Below are positions 1 through 5,517 of a stretch of DNA of 10,442 nt, piece by piece (positions within the stretch are counted from its first letter, which is position 1; every line of letters starts with the position of its first letter). The DNA is from Pseudorhodobacter antarcticus (GTDB taxonomy: Bacteria; Pseudomonadota; Alphaproteobacteria; Rhodobacterales; Rhodobacteraceae), in assembly GCA_945897655.1 (NCBI GenBank), contig CAMDHB010000090.1, positions 1-10,442 of the forward strand. The letters run 5' to 3'. A program made the position numbers and the translations under genes. The notes under the pieces are model-generated. The model was not told where the DNA came from. It searched no databases and saw nothing but the letters and a program-made list of their open reading frames with translations.

Positions 1-102
1 CGTATTTCCCTTGCGATGCCTGACCTGACCCTGGGCTTCCTGTCCCGTATTGGCCCTGGTCAGTCGTCGGGGTCCTTCCCTGTTGAGTGGTTCTATTCGG
101 CC

Positions 103-131
103 TTGACAAATTGTCGCATCACAATCTTGAT
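103..131 (+). promoter_or_regulatory. Candidate sigma-70 promoter of the LacI-family regulator gene
   Basis: A perfect -35 hexamer TTGACA at 103-108 is followed after 17 bases by CTTGAT (126-131), a weak -10 that matches TATAAT at three positions. A short dyad, GACAA-A-TTGTC (105-115), overlaps the -35, and the putative operator at 117-140 covers the -10. The start codon lies about 60 bases downstream. The spacing and the -35 are convincing; the -10 is poor, so this is a candidate only. In bases 1-102 I see no gene, no terminator and no other clear signal. Confidence 0.45.
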
Positions 132-140
132 GGAAATCAA
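117..140. promoter_or_regulatory. Putative operator 1 (autoregulatory site of the LacI-family regulator)
   Basis: The site contains CATCA (117-121), a 6-base gap, and then TGATGGAAATCA (128-139). The last part sits inside a dyad, TTGAT-GGAA-ATCAA (127-140). The same 12-base word and a CATCA arm recur upstream of the aldo/keto reductase operon at 3009-3032. The site overlaps the candidate -10 of the regulator's promoter, which fits autorepression. That the neighbouring LacI-type protein binds here is inferred from position and the repeated word. The centre lacks the CG step common in LacI-family operators. Confidence 0.5.
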
Positions 141-198
141 TCAGACGCTCGGTCCGGCCACGCTCTACCGACACAACATATTGGAATGCATCACAAAA

Positions 199-1233
199 AT
201 GAAACGACCTCGGATCACGTTGCAGGATGTCGCCGCACGGGCGGGGGTGGGAAGTGCCACTGTGGACCGTGTGATCAATGAACGAGGTCAGGTTCGGGAG
301 GAGATCACCCGCAAAGTCCTGGCCGCAGCACGAGAGCTTGGGCTGCGGCGGGTGTTGCCGGAAAGCCATCACAGCATGATCCGGATCAATGTCATCCTGG
401 CCCGCCCCGAACTGCCACTGATCAACCGAATGGGGATCGAGTTTCGCCGTCTTGGTCACCGCATGGGGCCGTCCGTGGTCATCCACCGCACTGTTCTTGA
501 TGACGAAGCCCCCGCCACCATCGCCGCCGCCTTGTTGCGCAGCCCCTGCGATGCCGCCATCGTCTATGCTCAGGACCATGCCCTGATCCATGAGGCCATC
601 GCTGAAATGGACGTGGTTCGCAAGCCTGTGGTCACGATGATATCTGACCTGCCGGGATCACGACGGCTGGCCTATGCGGGGACTGATCACGTCAAGGCGG
701 GTCGCTCTGCCGGGTATTTTCTGACCCGGATGACAGGGCCCGGCAAGGTCATCGTGCTCTGCAATCATCTTGGGTTCCGTTCTCATGCCGAGCGGTTGCA
801 TGGGCTGCGGGACTTTCTGACGGAAGCCGGAAACCACCATACCGTCGCTCAGGTGGTTGAAGGAGCAGACGATGCCATCCGGTCAGAGGCACGGTTGAAA
901 TCGGCATTCGCTGACTATCCCGACGCCGTGGCGATCTACAACGTCGGTGCGGGAAACCGGGGTGTTGTTGCGGCCATCCAGGCCGACATCCTGGCGCACC
1001 GTCCGACCTTCATCGGTCACGAATTGACGCAGTTCACCTGGGGCATCCTGCGGGAAGGGTTGATGACCCTGACTATCGATCAGAACCCCGAGTTGCAGGC
1101 CCAGTTTGCGCTCGACGTTCTGCTGAACCATTTCGGCTTCGACCATGCGACTCATGTCGAGCCACCCTACGTCTCCACCGTGCCGATTGTGCTTTACGGA
1201 CCCGAGAACCTGCCGGACACGCGGCCAGAGTGA
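199..1233 (+). CDS. LacI-family transcriptional regulator
   Basis: This is a ligand-responsive DNA-binding repressor of 344 residues, typical for the family. Residues 6-30 form the LacI-type helix-turn-helix (ITLQDVAARAGVG..TVDRVIN), followed by the hinge region around residues 45-60. From about residue 62 to the end is a periplasmic-binding-protein-like sensor domain of the sugar-binding type, with family landmarks AGTDHVKAGR (160-169) and IDQNP (293-297). The start at 199 is chosen because LacI HTH domains begin within a few residues of the N-terminus. The upstream in-frame ATG at 130 would add 23 residues and lies inside the putative operator. There is no clear Shine-Dalgarno sequence before 199. 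The gene converges on the creatininase/aldo-keto reductase operon, whose upstream region shares an operator-like word with this gene's own, so it probably controls both. The effector is unknown. Confidence 0.9.
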   Translation: MKRPRITLQDVAARAGVGSATVDRVINERGQVREEITRKVLAAARELGLRRVLPESHHSMIRINVILARPELPLINRMGIEFRRLGHRMGPSVVIHRTVLDDEAPATIAAALLRSPCDAAIVYAQDHALIHEAIAEMDVVRKPVVTMISDLPGSRRLAYAGTDHVKAGRSAGYFLTRMTGPGKVIVLCNHLGFRSHAERLHGLRDFLTEAGNHHTVAQVVEGADDAIRSEARLKSAFADYPDAVAIYNVGAGNRGVVAAIQADILAHRPTFIGHELTQFTWGILREGLMTLTIDQNPELQAQFALDVLLNHFGFDHATHVEPPYVSTVPIVLYGPENLPDTRPE

Positions 1234-1249
1234 TGCTGGGGCCGACCGA

Positions 1250-1957
1250 TCAGAGCGTCCCGACCTGATCTGCCAGCCACCTGACCATCGCTTGCCGCAA
1301 CATCGGTGCGTCAGCGGCGGAATAGGCCCTCGGGTCCGCCCCGAAGATGCCATGCAGGCTGTGGGTCGAGTCGTGTCGCTGAGGGCCGAAGGGGTCCTCC
1401 AGTGCCTCTTCTGGCCGGGCGGTCGGCAGCAGCGACAGATCGACCTGAGTGGGATGATACGCGGCCAGCAGGGTCGTCTCAAATCGACCCGCATGGTCTG
1501 GCGGCAGAGAGGCACCCGGATTGCCATTCACGCCGAGGGCAAGGACGGTCATCGATCCACCAGCCGCGTTCCACTCCGTGGCCACGTCCCGGATCATCGC
1601 CAACTGTTCATCGGCAAAATGTCCGGTGAAGAGCACCACCTGCCGAACGCCAAGCTGCGACAGCCTCATCAGGGTAAAGCGCAGGATCGACGCGATCTCT
1701 TCTGCCCCCGGCATCATCACCGTCCAGGGATAGGCTCCGTGCCCCCCGCCAGTGCCCCACCAGAGCGGCGGATAGACCAACCCACCCACAAGGTCCGCCG
1801 CGTCGAGGCACAGGCCATGGGCCTGCAACCCATCCAGACCGACCGGTAAGTGATGGCTGTGATATTCGATGGTCCCAAGCGGCATCCATATGCGGGGGCA
1901 CCGGGCCATTTCCTCAGAAATCTGACCAGGCCGAAGCAGTTCGAGTTGTAGGGTCAT
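1250..1957 (-). CDS. Creatininase-family metal-dependent amidohydrolase
   Basis: This 235-residue protein carries the creatininase-family metal-site signature near its N-terminus, PLGTIEYHSHHLPVGLD (26-42), in which E31, H33 and D42 are the expected metal ligands. H113 in TGHFADE and the HAGRFET segment (155-161, E160) match further conserved family positions. The family hydrolyses cyclic amides or related C-N or C-C bonds in the cytoplasm. True creatininase is only one member, and the substrate here cannot be read from sequence. The usual GHGGN-type motif after the second metal ligand is replaced by GHFADE. The gene starts 7 bp after the aldo/keto reductase stop. Its AGGA Shine-Dalgarno overlaps that TAG stop, so the two are almost certainly co-translated. 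It ends 16 bp from the convergent regulator gene. Confidence 0.85.
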   Translation of the reverse strand: MTLQLELLRPGQISEEMARCPRIWMPLGTIEYHSHHLPVGLDGLQAHGLCLDAADLVGGLVYPPLWWGTGGGHGAYPWTVMMPGAEEIASILRFTLMRLSQLGVRQVVLFTGHFADEQLAMIRDVATEWNAAGGSMTVLALGVNGNPGASLPPDHAGRFETTLLAAYHPTQVDLSLLPTARPEEALEDPFGPQRHDSTHSLHGIFGADPRAYSAADAPMLRQAMVRWLADQVGTL

Positions 1958-1964
1958 GTGGGTC

Positions 1965-2936
1965 CTACTGGTAGTAGTTTCGGGGCCATACGTGGGCTGT
2001 GAGGGCCGCCTTGAGGTCCTCGGGGAATACGCCCCCGTCGCTGTAGATCAAGTTCATGTCGACCTGAGCCGGGTTCGCCATACCAGGGATCACACAGGAC
2101 AATTCCGGACATGACAGAACATAGCGCATCGCAGCCTCGGCCAAGGTCGGGTAGTAGGGCGCACACAAGGCTTTCAAGGACTTCACCCGGGCCAGCGTCT
2201 CGGCGAACCGTTCCCCTCGGAACAACTGGGCAGGCACCGATCCCAGTGGGAAGGACCCGTAGGTATCCTCAGTCCAGTTTCCCACCAGCGACCCCGAATC
2301 CAGCGGCACACGGGCGATGAATGCTTGGCGTCCGGCACCGGCTCTGAACAACTCTCCCGCCGGTCGCTGCTCGAACAGGTTCAGCACCACTTGCTGGCTG
2401 GAGACCAGACCCAGCCGAGCTAGGTCCACACCATCCTGCGGGCGGTAGTCGCGGATGGACACGCCAATCTGGTCGATCTTACCCTCGAGCCTGAGCGCAT
2501 TCAGCGTTTCCAACCAATCCAATTCATAGAGGCCCGACGCCATCCAGGAGTGAAGCTGGAACAGATCGATCTTCTCGACCTGCAACCGCCTCAGGGCATT
2601 GTCCACCATCTTTCGCAGATACCATTCCGGGTATCGCCCCCGCATCTGCGGATGCTCATCATCCGGGGCAGGCCATTCAACCGGCTGGGCCTTCGTTGCA
2701 ATGTATATCTTCTGGCCCGTCCAGGATTTCAGAGCCCGACCGATCACCTCTTCGGAATGCCCGTTGCCGTAGATGTATGCCGTATCGACCAAGTTGACAC
2801 CCCGGCCCCACGCGTGATGCAACGTCCGGATCGACGCGTCATCGTCCACCGTTCCCCAGTCCCCGCCAAGCTGCCACGCCCCAAACGCGATCTCACTGAC
2901 CTGCCAACCTGTGCGACCAAACATCCGATACTGCAT
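1965..2936 (-). CDS. Aldo/keto reductase
   Basis: This is an NAD(P)H-dependent oxidoreductase of 323 residues with a TIM-barrel fold, acting on a carbonyl or sugar-type substrate in the cytosol. The catalytic tetrad is intact: D51 and Y56 in NLVDTAYIYGNG, K82 in IATKAQP, and H129 in DLFQLHSW. The N-terminal RMFGRTGWQVSEIAFG and the C-terminal cofactor-binding segment CVIPGMANPAQV are typical of the bacterial AKR5/11/12-type groups. The start at 2936 is supported by a strong GGGAGG ribosome site a few bases upstream. A longer frame from 3014 would run through the operator region and is unlikely. It is the first gene of an operon with the creatininase-family gene. The dyad at 3005-3032 lies about 70 bp upstream. 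It resembles inositol or sugar dehydrogenase-like AKRs, but the substrate is not determined. Confidence 0.9.
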   Translation of the reverse strand: MQYRMFGRTGWQVSEIAFGAWQLGGDWGTVDDDASIRTLHHAWGRGVNLVDTAYIYGNGHSEEVIGRALKSWTGQKIYIATKAQPVEWPAPDDEHPQMRGRYPEWYLRKMVDNALRRLQVEKIDLFQLHSWMASGLYELDWLETLNALRLEGKIDQIGVSIRDYRPQDGVDLARLGLVSSQQVVLNLFEQRPAGELFRAGAGRQAFIARVPLDSGSLVGNWTEDTYGSFPLGSVPAQLFRGERFAETLARVKSLKALCAPYYPTLAEAAMRYVLSCPELSCVIPGMANPAQVDMNLIYSDGGVFPEDLKAALTAHVWPRNYYQ

Positions 2937-2960
2937 GCACCCCTCCCGATCTCGAGCCCC

Positions 2961-2987
2961 AGGATAGGGATGTGAGTGGAAAGTCAA
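2961..2987 (-). promoter_or_regulatory. Weak candidate promoter of the aldo/keto reductase operon
   Basis: Reading the minus strand, TTGACT (2987-2982) is followed after 15 bases by TATCCT (2966-2961). Both hexamers are fair, but the spacing is shorter than the optimum of 17. The element sits between the operator-like dyad (3005-3032) and the start codon at 2936. If real, the operator would lie upstream of the -35, which is unusual for simple repression. A second promoter further upstream, overlapping the dyad, cannot be excluded. Confidence 0.3.
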
Positions 2988-3004
2988 AGGTCCGTCTTGA
3001 TCGG

Positions 3005-3032
3005 TTTCCATCATTCAATGTGATGGAAATCA
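3005..3032. promoter_or_regulatory. Putative operator 2 upstream of the aldo/keto reductase-creatininase operon
   Basis: A perfect 9-base inverted repeat, TTTCCATCA (3005-3013) and TGATGGAAA (3021-3029), is separated by 7 bases. Its right part extends to TGATGGAAATCA, identical to the word at 128-139 upstream of the LacI-family gene. The dyad, its placement about 70 bp upstream of the operon start, and the second copy at the regulator's own promoter make it a strong candidate binding site for that regulator. Binding itself is inferred. Confidence 0.6.
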
Positions 3033-3139
3033 GCATCTCATATTCGATTCGGCATGTATCAACCCATGGCCAAACAGAGCCCAATGGGCACGCAAGATAG
3101 CAGTGTTAAGCCTTTGAAAATAAAAACTCTTGTTGGAAA

Positions 3140-3223
3140 TGGTGGGCGACCCTGGAATCGAACCAGGCGCGGGTCGCCCCGGGGGAGTTACAGTCCCCTG
3201 CCGCACCTTGCAGCTCGTCGCCC
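3140..3223 (-). tRNA. tRNA-Tyr (anticodon GTA), CCA encoded
   Basis: On the minus strand the acceptor GGGCGAC (3223-3217) pairs fully with GTCGCCC, followed by discriminator A and an encoded CCA (3142-3140). The T-arm is CCTGG-TTCGATT-CCAGG. The anticodon arm is GGGGA-CTGTAAC-TCCCC, which places GTA at positions 34-36, the tyrosine anticodon. A 14-base variable arm, with a CGGG/CCCG hairpin around GCGA, makes it class II, as expected for bacterial tRNA-Tyr. G1-C72 and A73 also fit tyrosine identity. Oddities are G at position 8, a short D-loop (7 to 9 bases depending on the stem), and C at 38. The two bases before G1 could pair with A73 and C74, slightly extending the stem in the precursor. 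No convincing intrinsic terminator follows, only a T-rich stretch at about 3118-3128 on the minus strand. Confidence 0.93.
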
Positions 3224-3236
3224 ACACATTAACCGC

Positions 3237-3265
3237 GGAATAGACAAGCGATCAAGGGTCGTCAA
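3237..3265 (-). promoter_or_regulatory. Promoter of the tRNA-Tyr gene
   Basis: Reading the minus strand, TTGACG (3265-3260), exactly 17 bases, then TATTCC (3242-3237) gives a good housekeeping-type promoter. Position 1 of the tRNA follows 13 bases after the -10, which would leave a short 5' leader for RNase P to remove. The rlmB-like gene is transcribed divergently from the same 120-base interval. I could not find an equally good promoter for that direction. Confidence 0.6.
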
Positions 3266-3343
3266 GGGACATAGTTCCACCTTTTGACTTGCAACAAACA
3301 TCTGAGCGGGCGAGATGGGTATCAGGAACTGACAGGTGAAACG

Positions 3344-4129
3344 ATGGCTGGTACGACGAAACCGACTTGGGTCGTTGACAAGGAGCGGACAAAGCGGGCG
3401 GAGGCCAAGGAAACTGTCTGGCTCTTTGGCCTTCATGCCGTTCGCGATGCACTGATGAACCCCATGCGGGAAAAGCTGCGTCTGGTTTTGACCAAGAACG
3501 CTTTGGACAAGCTGCAGGAAGCGGTAGCGCTGTCGGGCATGGAGCCGGAATTGACCGACCCCAAGCGCTTTGATGTGCCGATTGCCGAGGATTCTGTGCA
3601 CCAGGGCGCAGCTTTGGAAGCCCGCCCTCTGGCTTGGGGCAACTTCGAGGACATATGCATTTCCGGGAAGGGGCTGCCCCTTGTGGTTTGTCTGGACCGG
3701 GTCACTGACCCGCATAATGTGGGCGCCGTGCTGCGATCGGCCGAGGTGTTCGGTGCCCGTGCCGTCATCGCTCCACGCCATCATTCGGCCCCTGAAACAG
3801 GCGCTTTGGCCAAGACGGCGTCGGGGGCGCTGGAACGGCAGCCCTATCTGCGCGTGACCAATCTGGCAGACGCGATGGTTTCGCTGCGCGAAATGGGTTT
3901 CCGGTTGATCGGTCTTGATGGCGACGGGACCGTCACACTTGACGAAGCCCTGGCCGAGGCGGGCAACCGCGCGGTAGCGCTGGTGCTGGGGGCTGAGGGC
4001 CCGGGTCTGCGAGACAGAACCCGCGAAACCTGCGATGTCGTCGCGCGCATTCCCTACCAGGGCCAATCAGGATCGTTGAACGTATCAAATGCGGCAGCGG
4101 TGGCACTTTATGCGGCTTCGACACGCTGA
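3344..4129 (+). CDS. rlmB: TrmH/SpoU-family RNA 2'-O-ribose methyltransferase, RlmB type
   Basis: This is an S-adenosylmethionine-dependent enzyme of the SPOUT class, 261 residues. RlmB methylates the 2'-OH of a conserved guanosine (G2251 in E. coli numbering) in 23S rRNA. Residues 25-95 form the N-terminal substrate-binding domain (LFGLHAVRDAL at 27-37). The knotted catalytic domain carries all three SpoU motifs: motif 1 DRVTDPHNVGAVLRSAEVFG (118-137), with the expected N and R; motif 2 LVLGAEGPGL (213-222); and motif 3 IPYQGQSGSLNVSNAAAVAL (236-255). The start at 3344 is preceded by AGGTGAA at 3334-3340; a TTG 60 bases upstream is in frame but has no such support. The gene is divergent from tRNA-Tyr. 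Assignment to RlmB rather than another TrmH paralogue rests on domain layout and is fairly likely. Confidence 0.88.
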   Translation: MAGTTKPTWVVDKERTKRAEAKETVWLFGLHAVRDALMNPMREKLRLVLTKNALDKLQEAVALSGMEPELTDPKRFDVPIAEDSVHQGAALEARPLAWGNFEDICISGKGLPLVVCLDRVTDPHNVGAVLRSAEVFGARAVIAPRHHSAPETGALAKTASGALERQPYLRVTNLADAMVSLREMGFRLIGLDGDGTVTLDEALAEAGNRAVALVLGAEGPGLRDRTRETCDVVARIPYQGQSGSLNVSNAAAVALYAASTR

Positions 4130-4242
4130 TGTGATCGAATTTGGGGGTCGGGGTCTGGAATCGTGGCAGGTTGATCCCGATGTTAGATGCGAAGGATCGG
4201 CACGGAACGCCTCCTTCACTCCACTGTCCCTCGTTCCGCACT

Positions 4243-4274
4243 TGCGCCCGGCCATTAGGTTCGGGCGCACTTTT
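4243..4274 (+). terminator. Rho-independent terminator after the rlmB-like gene
   Basis: TGCGCCCG (4243-4250) and CGGGCGCA (4262-4269) form a perfect 8-bp GC-rich stem. The loop can be tightened by a further CC/GG pair around ATTA. CTTTT follows at 4270-4274. The T tract is short. The hairpin lies only 17 bases before the next start codon, so it could instead act as an attenuator or processing structure in the leader of the CoA-binding gene. Confidence 0.55.
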
Positions 4275-4290
4275 ATGAAGGCAAGGTAAG

Positions 4291-4713
4291 ATGTCTCAGT
4301 CCGATGCCGAATTGCGCCGTATCCTGACGGAAACCAAAGTGATCGCCTTGGTCGGATGGTCGCCCAAAGCGGACCGCCCCAGCCACGGCGTGGCGCGACA
4401 TCTTGCAGGGCGCGGCTACAAGGTTATTCCTGTCAATCCCGGCCAAACCGGGGTTGTCACGTCTTGGGGTGCGACCGTTGTGGCATCACTGTCAGACATC
4501 ACCGAACCGGTGGACATGGTCGACATTTTCCGCAACTCTGACGCGGCCGAGCCGGTTGTGGATGAGGCGCTGCAAGCTTTGCCCGGTCTGAAAACGATCT
4601 GGATGCAACTGGGCGTGGAAAACCAGACCGCCGCACACAAGGCCGAGGCGCAAGGCCTGGCGGTCGTGATGGACCGCTGCCCAGTGATCGAACTTGCCCG
4701 GCTGAGCGTCTGA
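4291..4713 (+). CDS. CoA-binding domain protein (YccU-like, CoA_binding_2 family)
   Basis: This small cytosolic protein of 140 residues consists of a single Rossmann-type CoA-binding domain, the same fold as the CoA site of succinyl-CoA synthetase alpha. Landmarks are VIALVGWSPKADRPSHGVARHL (start of domain, 17-38, with the phosphate-binding turn), GYKVIPVNPG (42-51), and the C-terminal IWMQLGVEN (103-111) and VVMDRCPVIEL (125-135). The family is widespread, and its physiological role is not established. AAGG (4283-4286) is the ribosome site. A 78-bp gap with no terminator separates it from purQ, so read-through into purQ is possible. The hairpin just upstream of its start may affect its expression. 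Confidence 0.85.
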   Translation: MSQSDAELRRILTETKVIALVGWSPKADRPSHGVARHLAGRGYKVIPVNPGQTGVVTSWGATVVASLSDITEPVDMVDIFRNSDAAEPVVDEALQALPGLKTIWMQLGVENQTAAHKAEAQGLAVVMDRCPVIELARLSV

Positions 4714-4791
4714 ACCTTCGCCCAATTCAGGGTGGCGCAGGTCCGGGCAATCGGATAATCGGGCGCTGTCTTGCTGCGAAAAGGACTGCTT

Positions 4792-5460
4792 ATGAAAGCC
4801 GCCGTCGTCACGTTTCCCGGATCCAATTGTGACCGTGATCTTGCCGTTGCCTTCCAGATGGCAGGCTTTGACGTCTCTCGCGTTTGGCACAAGGACCGCG
4901 AATTGCCACATGGGGTGGATGTGGTCGGCATTCCGGGCGGATTTTCCTTTGGGGATTATCTGCGTTGCGGTGCAATCGCCGCTCAATCGCCCATCGCGGC
5001 TGCCATCCAGTCCCATGCCGGGCGGGGCGGCTTTGTTCTGGGTGTATGCAATGGCTTTCAGGTTCTGACGGAAATGCGGCTTCTTCCCGGGGCGTTGATG
5101 CGCAATGCCGGGCTGAAGTTCGTCTGCAAGACGGTCGATTTGCGGGTCGCCACGACGCAGTCTGCCTTCACCTCGGCCTATGGCCGCGGACAGGAAATCA
5201 AGGTGCCCGTTGCCCACCATGATGGCAACTACACCATTGATTCCGAAGGACTGGCGCAATTGCGGGACCAGGACCGCATAGCCTTTACCTATTGCGCTAA
5301 CCCCAACGGTGCCATGGCAGATATCGCGGGCATCCTGTCAGCCAACCGGCGGGTTTTGGGGATGATGCCCCACCCTGAACGCGTGGTCGATCCGGACTTG
5401 GGCAATGTGGATGGCGCTGCGATGTTTGCCAGCCTGATGGGCGGGATGGCGCTGGCATAG
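4792..5460 (+). CDS. purQ: Phosphoribosylformylglycinamidine synthase, glutaminase subunit PurQ
   Basis: PurQ is the class I glutamine amidotransferase subunit of FGAM synthase. It releases ammonia from glutamine for PurL, with PurS as the third subunit, in the fourth step of purine synthesis. The 222 residues match the usual length of the stand-alone subunit. The N-terminal VVTFPGSNCDRD (5-16) and PGGFSFGDYLRCGA (48-61) are PurQ signatures. The catalytic triad is C86 in LGVCNGFQ plus H194 and E196 in MMPHPER. The start at 4792 has AAAAGGA 6 bases upstream; a TTG seven codons earlier is less likely. purS, often adjacent to purQ in related bacteria, is not next to it here. The CoA-binding-domain gene is upstream and dctB follows after 57 bp. 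Confidence 0.95.
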   Translation: MKAAVVTFPGSNCDRDLAVAFQMAGFDVSRVWHKDRELPHGVDVVGIPGGFSFGDYLRCGAIAAQSPIAAAIQSHAGRGGFVLGVCNGFQVLTEMRLLPGALMRNAGLKFVCKTVDLRVATTQSAFTSAYGRGQEIKVPVAHHDGNYTIDSEGLAQLRDQDRIAFTYCANPNGAMADIAGILSANRRVLGMMPHPERVVDPDLGNVDGAAMFASLMGGMALA

Positions 5461-5481
5461 GGCTTTCAAAGGACCTGTGAC

Positions 5482-5510
5482 TTGAGACGCAGGTGATGGG
5501 CGCCTAAACA
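5482..5510 (+). promoter_or_regulatory. Weak candidate promoter of dctBD
   Basis: TTGAGA (5482-5487), exactly 17 bases, then TAAACA (5505-5510) resembles a housekeeping promoter with a good -35 and a poor -10. Transcription would start at about 5517, right at the dctB start codon, giving a leaderless message. This would explain why no Shine-Dalgarno sequence is visible. I see no sigma-54 (GG-N10-GC) element here. This is speculative. Confidence 0.25.
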
Positions 5511-5517
5511 GCATACA

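Noticed and set aside
23..63. Imperfect inverted repeat GACC..GGGC / GCCC..GGTC near the left edge, considered as a terminator
   Set aside because: The stem is interrupted, the loop is long and no T tract follows.
1145..1849. Open frame of 234 codons on the + strand opposite the creatininase-family gene
   Set aside because: It overlaps a gene with clear metal-site motifs on the other strand, starts inside the regulator gene, and its Arg/His/Pro-rich translation has no recognisable domain.
3079..3089. Small palindrome GCCCA-A-TGGGC downstream of tRNA-Tyr, considered as its terminator
   Set aside because: The stem has 5 bp, lies about 50 bases past the tRNA end, and no T run follows on the minus strand.
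3140..3223. Possible phage or island attachment site at the tRNA 3' end
   Set aside because: No second copy of the tRNA 3' sequence and no integrase gene were found in the window. Only an 8-base chance match (TTCGATTC) occurs nearby at 3043-3050.
5496..5507. Tiny frame ATG GGC GCC TAA just before dctB, considered as a leader peptide
   Set aside because: It has three codons with no convincing ribosome site at a proper distance and no regulatory codon run. Such frames are expected by chance.
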